Counted from the stretch's first letter, positions 6,509 through 16,286 are shown. The stretch is 35,312 bases of DNA from UBA11475 sp045593005 (GCA_045593005.1 JAZNVV010000001.1:1-35312), one strand, 5' to 3'. The notes: generated from the letters alone by a model not told the origin. Made by a program: numbers and translations.

Positions 6509-8931
6509 TAGTCAATACGTTTTAATCCCCAAATTCTATCAGCGTACTCTCTAATACTTCTATCAGCAGAGAAAATACCCGAGGTAGCAATATTATTTAA
6601 ACTCATTTTAGCCCATTTATTTCTGTCAAGGTAAGTTTCATCAACTAAACAATGCGTTGAATAGTACGAACCAAAGTCAGCCATACACATATATGGATCG
6701 GCAACAGGCGTACCGTATAATAAATAATTAGCAATATCGCCAAAAGAAACGCCGTTAAATCCTTCGTTAAGCGCTTTAATAACCTTTTCAAGCCTTGCGT
6801 TATCTTTATAGTATACGCTTGAAGAATAACCGTTTTTCCAAATTTCATCAACTTCCGTAGCAGTATGCCCAAAAATGAAAATGTTATCAGCGCCACAGGC
6901 TTGTTGCATTTCAACGTTTGCACCGTCAAGCGTGCCGATAGTAAGCGCACCGTTCATCATAAATTTCATATTGCCCGTACCACTTGCCTCTTTACCGGCT
7001 TGCGAAATCTGTTCTGAAAGTTCAGTTGCTGGCATAAGTTTTTCAGCCATAGAAACGTTGTAATCTTCCATATAAACAACGTTTAATTTCTTATTGATTT
7101 TAGGATTTTTCTTAATATCAGCGCTTAAATTGCAAATAAGTTTAATAATTTGCTTTGCAAAATAATATCCAGGAGCAGCCTTTGCACCAAAAATAAACGT
7201 TTTTGGTATTATAGGCATATCAGGATTTTCTTTAAGGTCATTATATAATGAAATTATATAAAGCGCGTTCATAAGTTGACGTTTGTATTCGTGCATTCTT
7301 TTTGATTGCACGTCAAACATAGTGTCAGGGTCAATAATTATACCCTGCTTTTTCTTTGCGTATTCGGCAAATTGCTTTTTCTTTAATTCCTTAACTTTAT
7401 TTAATTTTTCCAAAACGGCTTTATCGTCTTCAAACTTTTTAAAATCAATAAGTTTAGAAGCGTCCATTTTATAGCCGTCGCCTATGCAACTATTTAAAAG
7501 GTCGCAAAGTTCTGGGTTAGATTGATTTAACCATCTTCTATGAGCAATACCGTTTGTAACGTTTGTAAATTTTTCCGGCCATAATTCAGCAAAATCTTTA
7601 AAAATACTATTTTTAATAATATCGCTATGGAGAGCAGAAACACCGTTTATAGTATGTGAAGCAATAACCGAAAGGTTAGCCATTCTAATTTGATTGTGTG
7701 AGAAAATAGACATTCTTTCAATCTTATTCCAGTTGCCCGTGTATCTTTTCCACATATCCGAACAAAATCTTTCATTGATTTCTTTTAATATCATATAAAT
7801 ACGTGGCAAACGTCTTTGAATAAGATCTTCATTCCATTTTTCAAGCGCCTCACTCATAACCGTGTGGTTAGTATAAGCAACCGTTCTTGTAACAATGCTC
7901 CAAGCGTGATCCCAAGAATATCCGTGTTCATCAATCAAAAGACGCATAAGTTCAGGAATACAAAGCGCAGGGTGTGTATCGTTAATGTGAATAGCCGCCT
8001 TTTCTGGCAAAGTATCAAGTGAACCATAATGTTTTAAATGATGGTTGATAATATTTTGTAATGATGCAGAAACAAGGAAGTATTGCTGTTTAAGTCTTAA
8101 AGACTTTCCTTCATAATGGTTATCGGATGGATACAAAGCCTTCGTTAAAAGTTCAGCCTGATTATCTTCCTGCATTGAACGCATATATTCGCCTTGGTTA
8201 AAAGTGTGCATATCAAATACACGGCTACTTTGCGCTTTCCATAATCTTAAAACTGAAACAGCCTTTCCTTCTGCGCCTGAAAGCATCATATCATATGGAA
8301 CAGCCTCAACTTCATTTGCGTCAACGTGTTCAATTTTAAGTCCATTTTCAGTCCAGTTTTCCCTAATCCAACCGTCAAATTTAACTTTGATAGATTCGTC
8401 CGTTCTTGGTGTTAACCAAACTTCACCACCAGGAAGCCAGTCGTCAGGAAGTTCCATCTGCCAACCGTCAACGATTTTTTGCTTAAATAAACCGTATTCA
8501 TATCTTAATGAATAACCAACTGCCGGGTAATTTTGCGCTGCAAGAGCGTCCATAAAACAAGCGGCAAGTCTACCCAAACCACCGTTGCCAAGCCCTGCAT
8601 CAGGTTCAAGTTCATAAAGGTCTTCAAGTGAAATATTAAATTTTTTAAGCGAAGATTTAATAGCGTCTTGAATACCTAAATTGTACGTATTATTTTTGAG
8701 TGATTGACCGAGCAAAAATTCCATGCAAAGATAATATACCCTCTTACCACCTTTTGCACGGTATTCTTTATTGAATTTATTTCTCTTTTCTAAAAGAATA
8801 TCTCTAACAGCCATTACTACTGCTTTATAGAGTTGTTCTTTTGTTGCTTCAGCCATCGTTACGCCATAATAGCGTGAAAGTTTGCCCGAAATAAGAGCCG
8901 TAGCCTCTTTTTCTGTGAATTTAGTTTCCAT
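6508..8931 (-). CDS. glgP: Glycogen phosphorylase
   Basis: Releases glucose-1-phosphate from the non-reducing ends of glycogen using inorganic phosphate and pyridoxal phosphate. It is full length at 807 residues. The EPDAGLGNGGLGRLAACF block (109-126) and the cofactor site EASGTGNMKFMMNG, with the PLP lysine at Lys656, are both present, as are INDTHPAL (316-323) and the KRMHEYKRQ block (544-552). It follows glgA by 15 bases, with its own Shine-Dalgarno in the gap, and is coupled to the amylase gene. There is no sign of the animal-type N-terminal phosphorylation region. Confidence 0.97.
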   Translation of the reverse strand: METKFTEKEATALISGKLSRYYGVTMAEATKEQLYKAVVMAVRDILLEKRNKFNKEYRAKGGKRVYYLCMEFLLGQSLKNNTYNLGIQDAIKSSLKKFNISLEDLYELEPDAGLGNGGLGRLAACFMDALAAQNYPAVGYSLRYEYGLFKQKIVDGWQMELPDDWLPGGEVWLTPRTDESIKVKFDGWIRENWTENGLKIEHVDANEVEAVPYDMMLSGAEGKAVSVLRLWKAQSSRVFDMHTFNQGEYMRSMQEDNQAELLTKALYPSDNHYEGKSLRLKQQYFLVSASLQNIINHHLKHYGSLDTLPEKAAIHINDTHPALCIPELMRLLIDEHGYSWDHAWSIVTRTVAYTNHTVMSEALEKWNEDLIQRRLPRIYMILKEINERFCSDMWKRYTGNWNKIERMSIFSHNQIRMANLSVIASHTINGVSALHSDIIKNSIFKDFAELWPEKFTNVTNGIAHRRWLNQSNPELCDLLNSCIGDGYKMDASKLIDFKKFEDDKAVLEKLNKVKELKKKQFAEYAKKKQGIIIDPDTMFDVQSKRMHEYKRQLMNALYIISLYNDLKENPDMPIIPKTFIFGAKAAPGYYFAKQIIKLICNLSADIKKNPKINKKLNVVYMEDYNVSMAEKLMPATELSEQISQAGKEASGTGNMKFMMNGALTIGTLDGANVEMQQACGADNIFIFGHTATEVDEIWKNGYSSSVYYKDNARLEKVIKALNEGFNGVSFGDIANYLLYGTPVADPYMCMADFGSYYSTHCLVDETYLDRNKWAKMSLNNIATSGIFSADRSIREYADRIWGLKRID

Positions 8932-8946
8932 TTTTCTCTCCTGTGA

Positions 8947-10452
8947 TTATTTGTTATATAAATCCTCATATTTTCCTGCCAACAACTTCCAAGTGAAGTC
9001 TGATCTCATGGCATTATCAATAACCCTTCCCCATACCTGTTTATTACGATAACTATCAACAGCCTGTCTTAAAACGTAAAGCATATCGTAAGCGTCGTAA
9101 TTTTTAAAAGTAAAACCATTTCCGTTTCCGTCAAAGAAAGCCTTAATACTATCATTAAGTCCCCCAGTTTCCCTAACGACGGCAACAGAGCCGTATCTTG
9201 ATGAAATCATTTGCGATAAACCACAAGGTTCCATTTTTGACGGCATCAAGAAAATATCACTACCTGCATATATTTTGCGTGATAAATCTTGATTAAATGC
9301 TATAACGGCTTTGCATTTGTTTTCATACATACTGCCGATATATTTAAAATAATCTTCATATTCGGTGTCGCCCGTTCCTAATAACACAAACTGAACGTCA
9401 TCAGATAAGAATTGTTCTAAAACTTCCTTAACAAGGTCAACGCCTTTATGTGAAACAAGACGTGTAATCATGGCAATAACAGGCACGTCTGCCCTTACTG
9501 GCAAACCTAAAAGTTTTTGCATAGCTTCTTTACAAGCAATTTTGCCTGATTTATCGTCAGCGTTATAATTTTTTTCTATATGAATATCCGTATTTGGATT
9601 ATAGAAGTCATAATCAATGCCGTTTAATATGCCCGAAAGTTTATGCGCATTACGTTCGATTACGCCTTCAAGTCCGTGCGCAAAGAACGGATCTTTGATT
9701 TCGTTTGCATAAGTAGGACTAACCGTAGTAACGTAATCGGACATTTCGATAGCGGCTTTCATTAAATTAATGCAATTTTTAAACTCAATATATTTATATA
9801 AACTGCCGTCAAAACCAAAAAGATTTTCATAGCAATCCATACCGTACCAACCCTGATATTCTATATTATGAATAGTGAAAACCGTTTTGATTTTTCTAAA
9901 ATCAGGATCATTATAGTACATGCCTTTAAGATATATTATTGAAGACGCCGTTTGCCAGTCGTTACAATGCAAAACGTCAGGATAAATCTGAAGATGTGCA
10001 ATGGTATCGAGCGCTGCTTTCGAGAAGAAAGCAAACCTTTCGCCATCATCATAATGACCGTAAATTTTACCGTCGCGCTTAAAATAATATTCGTTGTCGA
10101 TAAAATAGTAATTTACGCCTTCATATTCGCATTTAAATACACCACAATATTGCTTACGCCAAGCAAGTTTAACGTCAAAAGCTGTAATAAACTCGAACTT
10201 TGCTCTCCACTCTGGTTTTATTGCAGAATACATAGGAATAATACACGATACCTCATAATTCCCGTTTGATGCGATTGCCTTTGGCAAAGAACCCATTACG
10301 TCAGCCAAACCACCCGTTGCAATAAACGGAGCAGATTCAGAGCCAACGAATACTACGCTTTTCTTTTTAGAAACGGCAATATTTTTAACCGTAGTCTTTT
10401 TTGCTTTTGAAGTAGTAGATTTAGTTGTAGATTTTTTTGTAGAAGTAGCCAT
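8947..10452 (-). CDS. glgA: Glycogen synthase (ADP-glucose type) with a basic N-terminal extension
   Basis: GT5-family retaining glucosyltransferase that adds glucose from ADP-glucose to glycogen. The catalytic part starts near residue 31 (SVVFVGSESAPF) and holds the TGGLADV motif, the HNIEYQGWYG block and the EPCGLSQ/RETGGL nucleotide-sugar site near the C-terminus. Two oddities are visible. The first 30 residues are a Lys/Thr/Ser-rich low-complexity extension absent from typical GlgA. The lysine that precedes TGGL in E. coli GlgA (Lys15) is alanine here. A hairpin of 12 base pairs separates this gene from glgD. Length without the extension is about 470 residues, normal for the family. Confidence 0.96.
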   Translation of the reverse strand: MATSTKKSTTKSTTSKAKKTTVKNIAVSKKKSVVFVGSESAPFIATGGLADVMGSLPKAIASNGNYEVSCIIPMYSAIKPEWRAKFEFITAFDVKLAWRKQYCGVFKCEYEGVNYYFIDNEYYFKRDGKIYGHYDDGERFAFFSKAALDTIAHLQIYPDVLHCNDWQTASSIIYLKGMYYNDPDFRKIKTVFTIHNIEYQGWYGMDCYENLFGFDGSLYKYIEFKNCINLMKAAIEMSDYVTTVSPTYANEIKDPFFAHGLEGVIERNAHKLSGILNGIDYDFYNPNTDIHIEKNYNADDKSGKIACKEAMQKLLGLPVRADVPVIAMITRLVSHKGVDLVKEVLEQFLSDDVQFVLLGTGDTEYEDYFKYIGSMYENKCKAVIAFNQDLSRKIYAGSDIFLMPSKMEPCGLSQMISSRYGSVAVVRETGGLNDSIKAFFDGNGNGFTFKNYDAYDMLYVLRQAVDSYRNKQVWGRVIDNAMRSDFTWKLLAGKYEDLYNK

Positions 10453-10478
10453 TTTATCTCCTATTATAAATATTATAC

Positions 10479-10507
10479 TAAGCCGTGTGGCAAACCCACA
10501 CGGCTTA
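10479..10507 (-). other. Strong hairpin between glgD and glgA
   Basis: TAAGCCGTGTGG and CCACACGGCTTA form a 12-base stem with a five-base loop, unusually GC-rich for this genome. No T-run follows on the minus strand, so it is not a standard terminator. It may tune mRNA decay or the expression ratio of the glgD and glgA halves of the operon. The segment after it contains two TATAAT-like sequences, so a minor internal promoter is possible. Confidence 0.75.
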
Positions 10508-10511
10508 AAGA

Positions 10512-11621
10512 TTAAATCATAGAGCCTTTTGGAATATAGAAGGTATGATTTTCAGCACCGGAAAGTGTCAATCTGTCTCTAATTACAACGTTTTTATCGG
10601 TAATTATACAATTAAGCGTAGCATTTTCACCGACTACCGTGTTTTGCATTAAAATACAATTTTTAACTTTCGTTCCCCTTGCAATTTTAACGCCTCTAAA
10701 TAAAATACAGTTTTCAACCTCACCAAAAATTTCACACCCGTCGGCAATCATAGAATTTTTTACGATTGCGTTATTGCCGTATTTTGTAGGGGCTGAATCT
10801 CTAATTTTTGTAAACACACTTCTGTCGCCAAATAATTCGTTTCTAACGTTATTATCTAAAAGCTTCATACTGTTGTCAAAGTATGCTTGAAGTGATGATA
10901 TTCTTGCATAAAAACCTTTATGCTCATACCCGTTGATTTTTAACACTTTAATATTTTTTAATACAATATCGTCAATAAAGTGTTTTGTTTTTCTTGAAAT
11001 ACTTTCTTTAACAAGACTTGCTAAAAGAGTACGCTTAATAACGTACATATTCATAAATAAATTTGCGCTTTCGTTAAGAATTTCGTGATATTTAACGTTT
11101 TCAACCCTGCCGTTTTCATCCATAACGATAGTATTGACGCTCTTTTCAGAAGTCATCCCGTCAAATTTAGTATAAATCATTGTAATATCTGATTTTGATG
11201 AAATATGCTTATCAATGACGTCTGAATAATTCACCCTACAAATGCAATCACAGTCGGATAAAACAACGTATTCTTCGTCGGCACGTTCAATGAAGTTCAT
11301 AATACTCTTCAACGCATTAAGTCTTGAAGTATATAAACTGTCGCTTGTAATTTCACTATATGGTGGAAGGAAGATAAGCCCACCGTCTTTTCTCGCTAAA
11401 TCCCAGTCTTTACCAGAGCCAACGTGGTCCATTAAAGACTGATAATTTCTTTTAGTAATAACGCCTACCGTATAAATGTCGGAATTAACCATGTTTGATA
11501 AAATAAAGTCGATAAGACGATATCTACCACCAAACGGAATAGAACCAACAGTTCTATTGCTTACAAGTTCAGGAACGTTATTGTCATGTATATTTGAAAA
11601 AATAATACCTAATGCTCTCAT
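10512..11621 (-). CDS. glgD: GlgD, regulatory subunit of glucose-1-phosphate adenylyltransferase
   Basis: A 369-residue GlgC paralogue. The N-terminal nucleotide-binding loop is degenerate (IIFSNIHDNNVPEL in place of the glycine-rich LAGGQGSRL of GlgC), while the FGGRYRLIDF block (31-40) and the C-terminal left-handed beta-helix with CEIFGEVEN are kept. In Firmicutes GlgD is largely inactive alone and modulates GlgC in a heterotetramer. It starts one base after the glgC stop, with a GGGGGG Shine-Dalgarno inside the end of glgC, which favours balanced subunit synthesis. Confidence 0.95.
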   Translation of the reverse strand: MRALGIIFSNIHDNNVPELVSNRTVGSIPFGGRYRLIDFILSNMVNSDIYTVGVITKRNYQSLMDHVGSGKDWDLARKDGGLIFLPPYSEITSDSLYTSRLNALKSIMNFIERADEEYVVLSDCDCICRVNYSDVIDKHISSKSDITMIYTKFDGMTSEKSVNTIVMDENGRVENVKYHEILNESANLFMNMYVIKRTLLASLVKESISRKTKHFIDDIVLKNIKVLKINGYEHKGFYARISSLQAYFDNSMKLLDNNVRNELFGDRSVFTKIRDSAPTKYGNNAIVKNSMIADGCEIFGEVENCILFRGVKIARGTKVKNCILMQNTVVGENATLNCIITDKNVVIRDRLTLSGAENHTFYIPKGSMI

Positions 11622-11622
11622 A

Positions 11623-12822
11623 TTACTTGCCCCCCTTAACGTCTTTATCTATCATTGCGCCACCTTCAACTAAAAGTCCTTCTTCAACAACAATTCCCCT
11701 GCCTAATAAAGCAATTCCTTTACCACTTTCTTTAGGTGAGCCTATTTTTACATTTTTGCTAATAAAGGTGTTTTCGTCAATAATTGAATATTCTACAGTT
11801 GCGCCTTCGCAAATTACCGTATCCTGCATAATAACGGAATCTTTAACCTTTGCGCCAGCTTTAACTATTACACCAGATGAAAGAACGGAATTTTCAACTT
11901 CACCAAAAATTTCACAACCAGATAAAATTATACTGTTTGTAACTTTGCTACCGTCCCCTAAATACTGTGGAGGGGCAAGTGGACTTCTCGATTGAATTAT
12001 CCACTTTTTATCGGTTACGTCAATTTTAGGAACTTCGCCTAAAAGGTCCATATTTGCGTCGTAAAGTGACTGAATTGTACCAACGTCTTTCCAGTATCCA
12101 TTAAATCTATATGCGACCATTTTTTCGCCATCAGCAAGCATGGTCGGAAGAATATTTTTACCGAAGTCGTTTTCCGTATCAACCTTGGCGTTATCTAATT
12201 CAAGATATTTATAAAGTTTATCGGCAGTAAACACGTAAATACCCATAGATGCAAGATTGCTCTTTGGCTTTTTAGGTTTTTCTTCAAATTCATAAATAGT
12301 ATCGTCAGCCGTAACGTTAAGTATACCAAAACGTGATGCTTCTTCAATAGGAACTTCTATCGCGGCAACCGTACAAGACGCACCGTTTTTTACGTGCTGT
12401 TCAATCATCAACGAATAATCCATTTTATAAATATGGTCGCCTGACAAAATGAGAACGTAATCAGGATTATATTGCTTGATAAAATGTATGTTTTGATAGA
12501 TTGCGTTTGCCGTACCTTTGTACCAGTCGGAAGAATTTTTTGCCTGATATGGTGAAAGGATATGTACACCACCGAATGCTCTATCCAAATCCCACGGTTG
12601 ACCGTTTCCGATATATTCATTCATTAAAAGTGGCTGATATTGCGTTAATATACCTACCGTGTCGATACCTGAATTTACACAGTTCGATAGAGGAAAGTCT
12701 ATAATTCTATATTTACCACCAAATGAAACTGCTGGTTTGGCAATATTGTTAGTTAAAGCATAAAGCCTACTACCTTGTCCGCCGGCTAATAACATTGCTA
12801 CACATCTTTTTTTTCTTTTCAT
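11623..12822 (-). CDS. glgC: Glucose-1-phosphate adenylyltransferase, catalytic subunit
   Basis: Makes ADP-glucose from ATP and glucose-1-phosphate, the committed step of bacterial glycogen synthesis. The 399-residue protein has the intact LAGGQGSRLYALT loop (12-24), the AKPAVSFGGKYRIIDF block (28-43), the LSGDHIYKMDY catalytic region (about 125-135), FEEKPKKP, and a C-terminal beta-helix domain. It is followed directly by its non-catalytic partner glgD. A Lys/Arg-rich N-terminus (MKRKKR) precedes the loop. Confidence 0.97.
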   Translation of the reverse strand: MKRKKRCVAMLLAGGQGSRLYALTNNIAKPAVSFGGKYRIIDFPLSNCVNSGIDTVGILTQYQPLLMNEYIGNGQPWDLDRAFGGVHILSPYQAKNSSDWYKGTANAIYQNIHFIKQYNPDYVLILSGDHIYKMDYSLMIEQHVKNGASCTVAAIEVPIEEASRFGILNVTADDTIYEFEEKPKKPKSNLASMGIYVFTADKLYKYLELDNAKVDTENDFGKNILPTMLADGEKMVAYRFNGYWKDVGTIQSLYDANMDLLGEVPKIDVTDKKWIIQSRSPLAPPQYLGDGSKVTNSIILSGCEIFGEVENSVLSSGVIVKAGAKVKDSVIMQDTVICEGATVEYSIIDENTFISKNVKIGSPKESGKGIALLGRGIVVEEGLLVEGGAMIDKDVKGGK

Positions 12823-12856
12823 AATTTTGATAACCCCTTATCATTTTATTTTATGA

Positions 12857-14725
12857 TTATTTTATTTTCTTAAAATATAAACAGGTAAATTTAGGTAATT
12901 TTATCTGAATAGATGTTTTTTTACCGTGACTACCTATTTTTGTAGCAGTTTTATAAATAGATTTCTTTATTGCACCACTTCCACCAAATTTAACGGAATC
13001 AGAATTTAATATCAATTTATATTCGCCTTCAGGCAAACCTAATCTGTATTTATTAAAATCTATACCAGAAAAATTTACAATAACAGCAATCTCCTCACCT
13101 TTTTTATCTCTTCTTATATATGAAATTATGCTATTTTGTTTTTCGTCTGCCGAAATCCACTCAAATCCGTCCCAAGAATCTTCAATTTCATACAACGGAG
13201 CATTTTCTTTATAAACACCGTTAATAAATTTAACGTAAGACATAAGCCTTTTGTGTTTATCATATTCTGTCATAAAGAATTCAAGCCCTTCTTTATAAGC
13301 CCATTCCTTAAACTGACCGTATTCATACCCCATAAAATTAAGTTTTTTACCAGGGTGTGACATCATATATCCCAAAAATGCCCTGTCGTTAGCAAATTTT
13401 TGGTCATATTCACCCGGCATTTTGTCTAAAAGGGACTTCTTGCCGTGTACAACTTCGTCGTGAGATATAGGAAGAATATAATTTTCCGTAAAAGAATAAC
13501 ACATTGAAAAGGTTAATTTATTATGGTTATCCCCTCTAAAATACGGGTCGCACATCATATACGATAGAATGTCGTTCATCCAACCCATATTCCATTTATA
13601 GTTAAACCCTAACCCTCCTTCGTGGACAGGTTTTGTTATATTTCCGTACGCAGTAGATTCTTCAGCAATCATTAACGTATTAGGAAATTTTTCATAAATT
13701 GCTTTATTTAATTTTTGGAAAAATGCAATCGCATCAAGATTATATCTTTCGCCATAAGTGTTTGGCACCCATTGACCAGGCTCTTTATCATAATCAAGAT
13801 AAAGCATTGCGGCAACAGCGTCAACCCTTAATCCATCAACGTGGAATTTATCAAGCCAAAACATTGCGCTTGACACAAGGAAAGATTGAACTTCAGGCTT
13901 TCCCCAGTCGAACATACGCGTTCCCCAACCACGATTTTCACGCCTGTCCCAACCGGCGCTTTCATAACAATAAGTGCCGTCGAATTCATATAAGCCGTGT
14001 TCATCTTTTGGAAAATGCGCAGGAACCCAGTCTAAAATTACACCTATACCTGCTTTATGAAAAGCATCAATCAAATACATTAAATCGTGTGGCGTACCGT
14101 ATCTTGACGTCGCGGCAAAATAGCCCGTAACTTGATACCCCCACGACCCGTCGAATGGATGCTCCGTTAACGGCATAAACTCAACGTGGGTATATCCCAT
14201 TTCTTTAACGTATGGTACAAGTGTTTTAGCAAGTTCACGATAAGTATAATAGTCGTCGTTATCTTTTTTCTTCCAAGAACCTACGTTTACTTCGTAAATA
14301 TTCATAGGTTTATCATATGGTGGCTGTTTGTTTGCTAAATAATCAGCATCTTTCCACTTGTATCCGTCGATATCATAAACCTTTGAGGCTGTTTTAGAAG
14401 GTGTTTCAGCGTGGAACGCATACGGGTCTGCTTTTAAGACAGTTTTACCTGCGTGCGTAATAGCGTATTTATAACAATCATATTTTTTAAGCCCCGGGAC
14501 AAACGCTTCCCATACTCCATTACTAATTTTTTGCATAGGAACGGCATGGTCATTATCCCATAGGTTAAAGTCGCCTAAAACTGATACGGCATCTGCATTA
14601 GGCGCCCACACCCTAAAAAATACACCGTTTTTTTTATCCTTTACACCAAAATGACTGCCTAATATTTCATATGAAGCATAATTAGTGCCTTGATGGAAAA
14701 GGTATATCGGTAATTCTAAACTCAT
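12857..14725 (-). CDS. glgB: 1,4-alpha-glucan branching enzyme
   Basis: GH13 enzyme that creates the alpha-1,6 branches of glycogen. At 622 residues it has the CBM48 N-terminal module (about 25-110, FFRVWAPNADAVSVLGDFN) but not the extra N1 module of the E. coli enzyme. Catalytic residues are Asp302 (VDGLRVDAV), Glu355 (IAEES) and the aspartate of LPISHDEVVHGKKSL. A C-terminal beta-sandwich domain ends the protein. It lies 23 bases after pgi and 34 bases before glgC, within one operon. Confidence 0.96.
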   Translation of the reverse strand: MSLELPIYLFHQGTNYASYEILGSHFGVKDKKNGVFFRVWAPNADAVSVLGDFNLWDNDHAVPMQKISNGVWEAFVPGLKKYDCYKYAITHAGKTVLKADPYAFHAETPSKTASKVYDIDGYKWKDADYLANKQPPYDKPMNIYEVNVGSWKKKDNDDYYTYRELAKTLVPYVKEMGYTHVEFMPLTEHPFDGSWGYQVTGYFAATSRYGTPHDLMYLIDAFHKAGIGVILDWVPAHFPKDEHGLYEFDGTYCYESAGWDRRENRGWGTRMFDWGKPEVQSFLVSSAMFWLDKFHVDGLRVDAVAAMLYLDYDKEPGQWVPNTYGERYNLDAIAFFQKLNKAIYEKFPNTLMIAEESTAYGNITKPVHEGGLGFNYKWNMGWMNDILSYMMCDPYFRGDNHNKLTFSMCYSFTENYILPISHDEVVHGKKSLLDKMPGEYDQKFANDRAFLGYMMSHPGKKLNFMGYEYGQFKEWAYKEGLEFFMTEYDKHKRLMSYVKFINGVYKENAPLYEIEDSWDGFEWISADEKQNSIISYIRRDKKGEEIAVIVNFSGIDFNKYRLGLPEGEYKLILNSDSVKFGGSGAIKKSIYKTATKIGSHGKKTSIQIKLPKFTCLYFKKIK

Positions 14726-14748
14726 ATTTCCCCTTTAATCAGTTTAAA

Positions 14749-16185
14749 TTAACAAATAAATTCTTCTTTTTTAGCAGGTGCTTCGTCCATTTCTTTCTTT
14801 TGCGCTTCATAACCCTTTCTACCTAAAAGAGCGTAAGTAGCGTTTTTACCACCTTCTACACCAGGTTGGTTATACGTATCGATATTCATAAGTTCGCCAC
14901 AGTATGCAGTTTCCATCTGGAATAAGAATAATAACTGACCGATAGTAAATGCGTTAACTTCTGGCAAATAAATGGTATGGTTAAGTTTACCAGCTTGCGT
15001 TAAAGCGTATTCCGTTGCCTTTCTTTCTGCTTGGATAAGTTCGTTCATAGTATGTCCACAGAGGAAGTTCACGTCTTTAATATCTTCACAACCTTGTGGA
15101 ATATCAACCGTCGTTCTATAATTGTCAACTGCTAAAATAGTAATGACTTTATCGAAAGGACCTTCACGATATAATTGAACTTGTGAGTGCTGGTCTGTAA
15201 CACCAAGCGCTTTAACAGGTGTTTGTCCTACGTTTACAAGCTTGCCGTCGTTGTCAATGGCTTTACCTAAACTTTCACCCCAAAGTTGGCAATACCAGTC
15301 AGCCATATATTTTAAACTGTCAGCATAAGGCATCATAACAGAAATGTTTTTGCCTTTGCCCATAGCAACGTATTGTAAAACAGCCATTGCAAGCGCAGGG
15401 TTCTTTTTATAATTTTTTTCTTTACAAATCTTGTCCATATAAGCAGCGCCTTCGAGCATTAACTTAATATCAATGCCAACAACTGCTGCCGCAAGTAAAC
15501 CTACTGGACACATTTCAGAAAATCTACCACCTACGCCGTCAGGAATATAAAGTGTCTTAAAGCCTTCTTCCTTTGCGATTTTAATAAGATTGCCTTTATT
15601 AGCAGAAGTAGTTGTAATGATACGTTTTTTAGCCTCTTCTTCACCAAGCGCTTTCTTTAAGATGTCAAAAATAATTAAATACTGGCTCATAGTTTCAGAA
15701 GTTGAACCAGATTTTGTAATAACGTTAAAGTAGGTCTTATTTAAATCAATAACGTCTAAAAGCGCCTGCATTCTTTCAGGATCTACGTTATCTTCAACGT
15801 AAAGCTTTGGTGCCTTTCTCTTTGATTTTGGTAATTCGTTATGTCTTAAATGACAGAGCGCCTGAAATACTGCAATAGGACCGAGTGCAGAGCCACCGAT
15901 ACCTAAAACAACAAAATTATCACATTTTTTCTTAACGTCTTTAGCGATACTTAAAATATCAGAAATAACTTCTTTTTGATTATAAGGAAGTTCCGTCCAA
16001 CCCATCATACCTTTGCCACGATTTGTTTGGACTTTATTATATGCTTCAGCAATAGCTGGTTTTAATGAATTTAATTCTTTTACAGAAAAACCCTCTTCCC
16101 CTAAAAATTCTTCCATCATATTATTATAATCTACACGAACACGCATAGAATTTTGCCATTCTTTTTTTGTCATCTTTTTTTCCAT
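14749..16185 (-). CDS. pgi: Glucose-6-phosphate isomerase
   Basis: Interconverts glucose-6-phosphate and fructose-6-phosphate, joining glycogen turnover to glycolysis. The protein has 478 residues. Motifs include GIGGSALGP, the phosphate-binding TKSGSTSETM block, and VGGRFSEM. The start is the ATG at 16185: AGAGGAG lies six bases before it. A longer frame exists to 16293 but its extra 36 residues lie over the promoter. It is the first gene of the eight-gene glycogen operon, with a good promoter and two inverted repeats upstream. Confidence 0.95.
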   Translation of the reverse strand: MEKKMTKKEWQNSMRVRVDYNNMMEEFLGEEGFSVKELNSLKPAIAEAYNKVQTNRGKGMMGWTELPYNQKEVISDILSIAKDVKKKCDNFVVLGIGGSALGPIAVFQALCHLRHNELPKSKRKAPKLYVEDNVDPERMQALLDVIDLNKTYFNVITKSGSTSETMSQYLIIFDILKKALGEEEAKKRIITTTSANKGNLIKIAKEEGFKTLYIPDGVGGRFSEMCPVGLLAAAVVGIDIKLMLEGAAYMDKICKEKNYKKNPALAMAVLQYVAMGKGKNISVMMPYADSLKYMADWYCQLWGESLGKAIDNDGKLVNVGQTPVKALGVTDQHSQVQLYREGPFDKVITILAVDNYRTTVDIPQGCEDIKDVNFLCGHTMNELIQAERKATEYALTQAGKLNHTIYLPEVNAFTIGQLLFLFQMETAYCGELMNIDTYNQPGVEGGKNATYALLGRKGYEAQKKEMDEAPAKKEEFIC

Positions 16186-16234
16186 AATGTCTCCTCTTTC
16201 TGCATTAAATAATATATAAATATTATATATTATA

Positions 16235-16263
16235 ATTTTAGTATAATGTACAATAAATGTCAA
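16235..16263 (-). promoter_or_regulatory. Sigma-A promoter of the pgi-glg operon
   Basis: A perfect TTGACA (16263-16258), a 17-base spacer and TAAAAT (16240-16235) on the minus strand, about 50 bases before the pgi start. It is the only strong promoter I see for the glycogen operon. Confidence 0.8.
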
Positions 16264-16286
16264 TACCAAAAATACAATATTTGGTA
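16264..16286. promoter_or_regulatory. Inverted repeat abutting the pgi -35 element
   Basis: TACCAAA and TTTGGTA form a perfect inverted repeat with nine bases between, and the repeat ends at the base next to the -35 hexamer. That is a typical activator position. I do not recognise the motif as a known site such as a CcpA cre. Confidence 0.5.

Noticed and set aside
10479..10507. Hairpin read as a rho-independent terminator inside the glycogen operon
   Set aside because: No T-run follows on the transcribed strand; kept as an intergenic hairpin of unknown role.
11612..11995. Plus-strand frame of 127 codons
   Set aside because: Lies opposite glgC and has no Shine-Dalgarno or family likeness; a shadow of the real gene.
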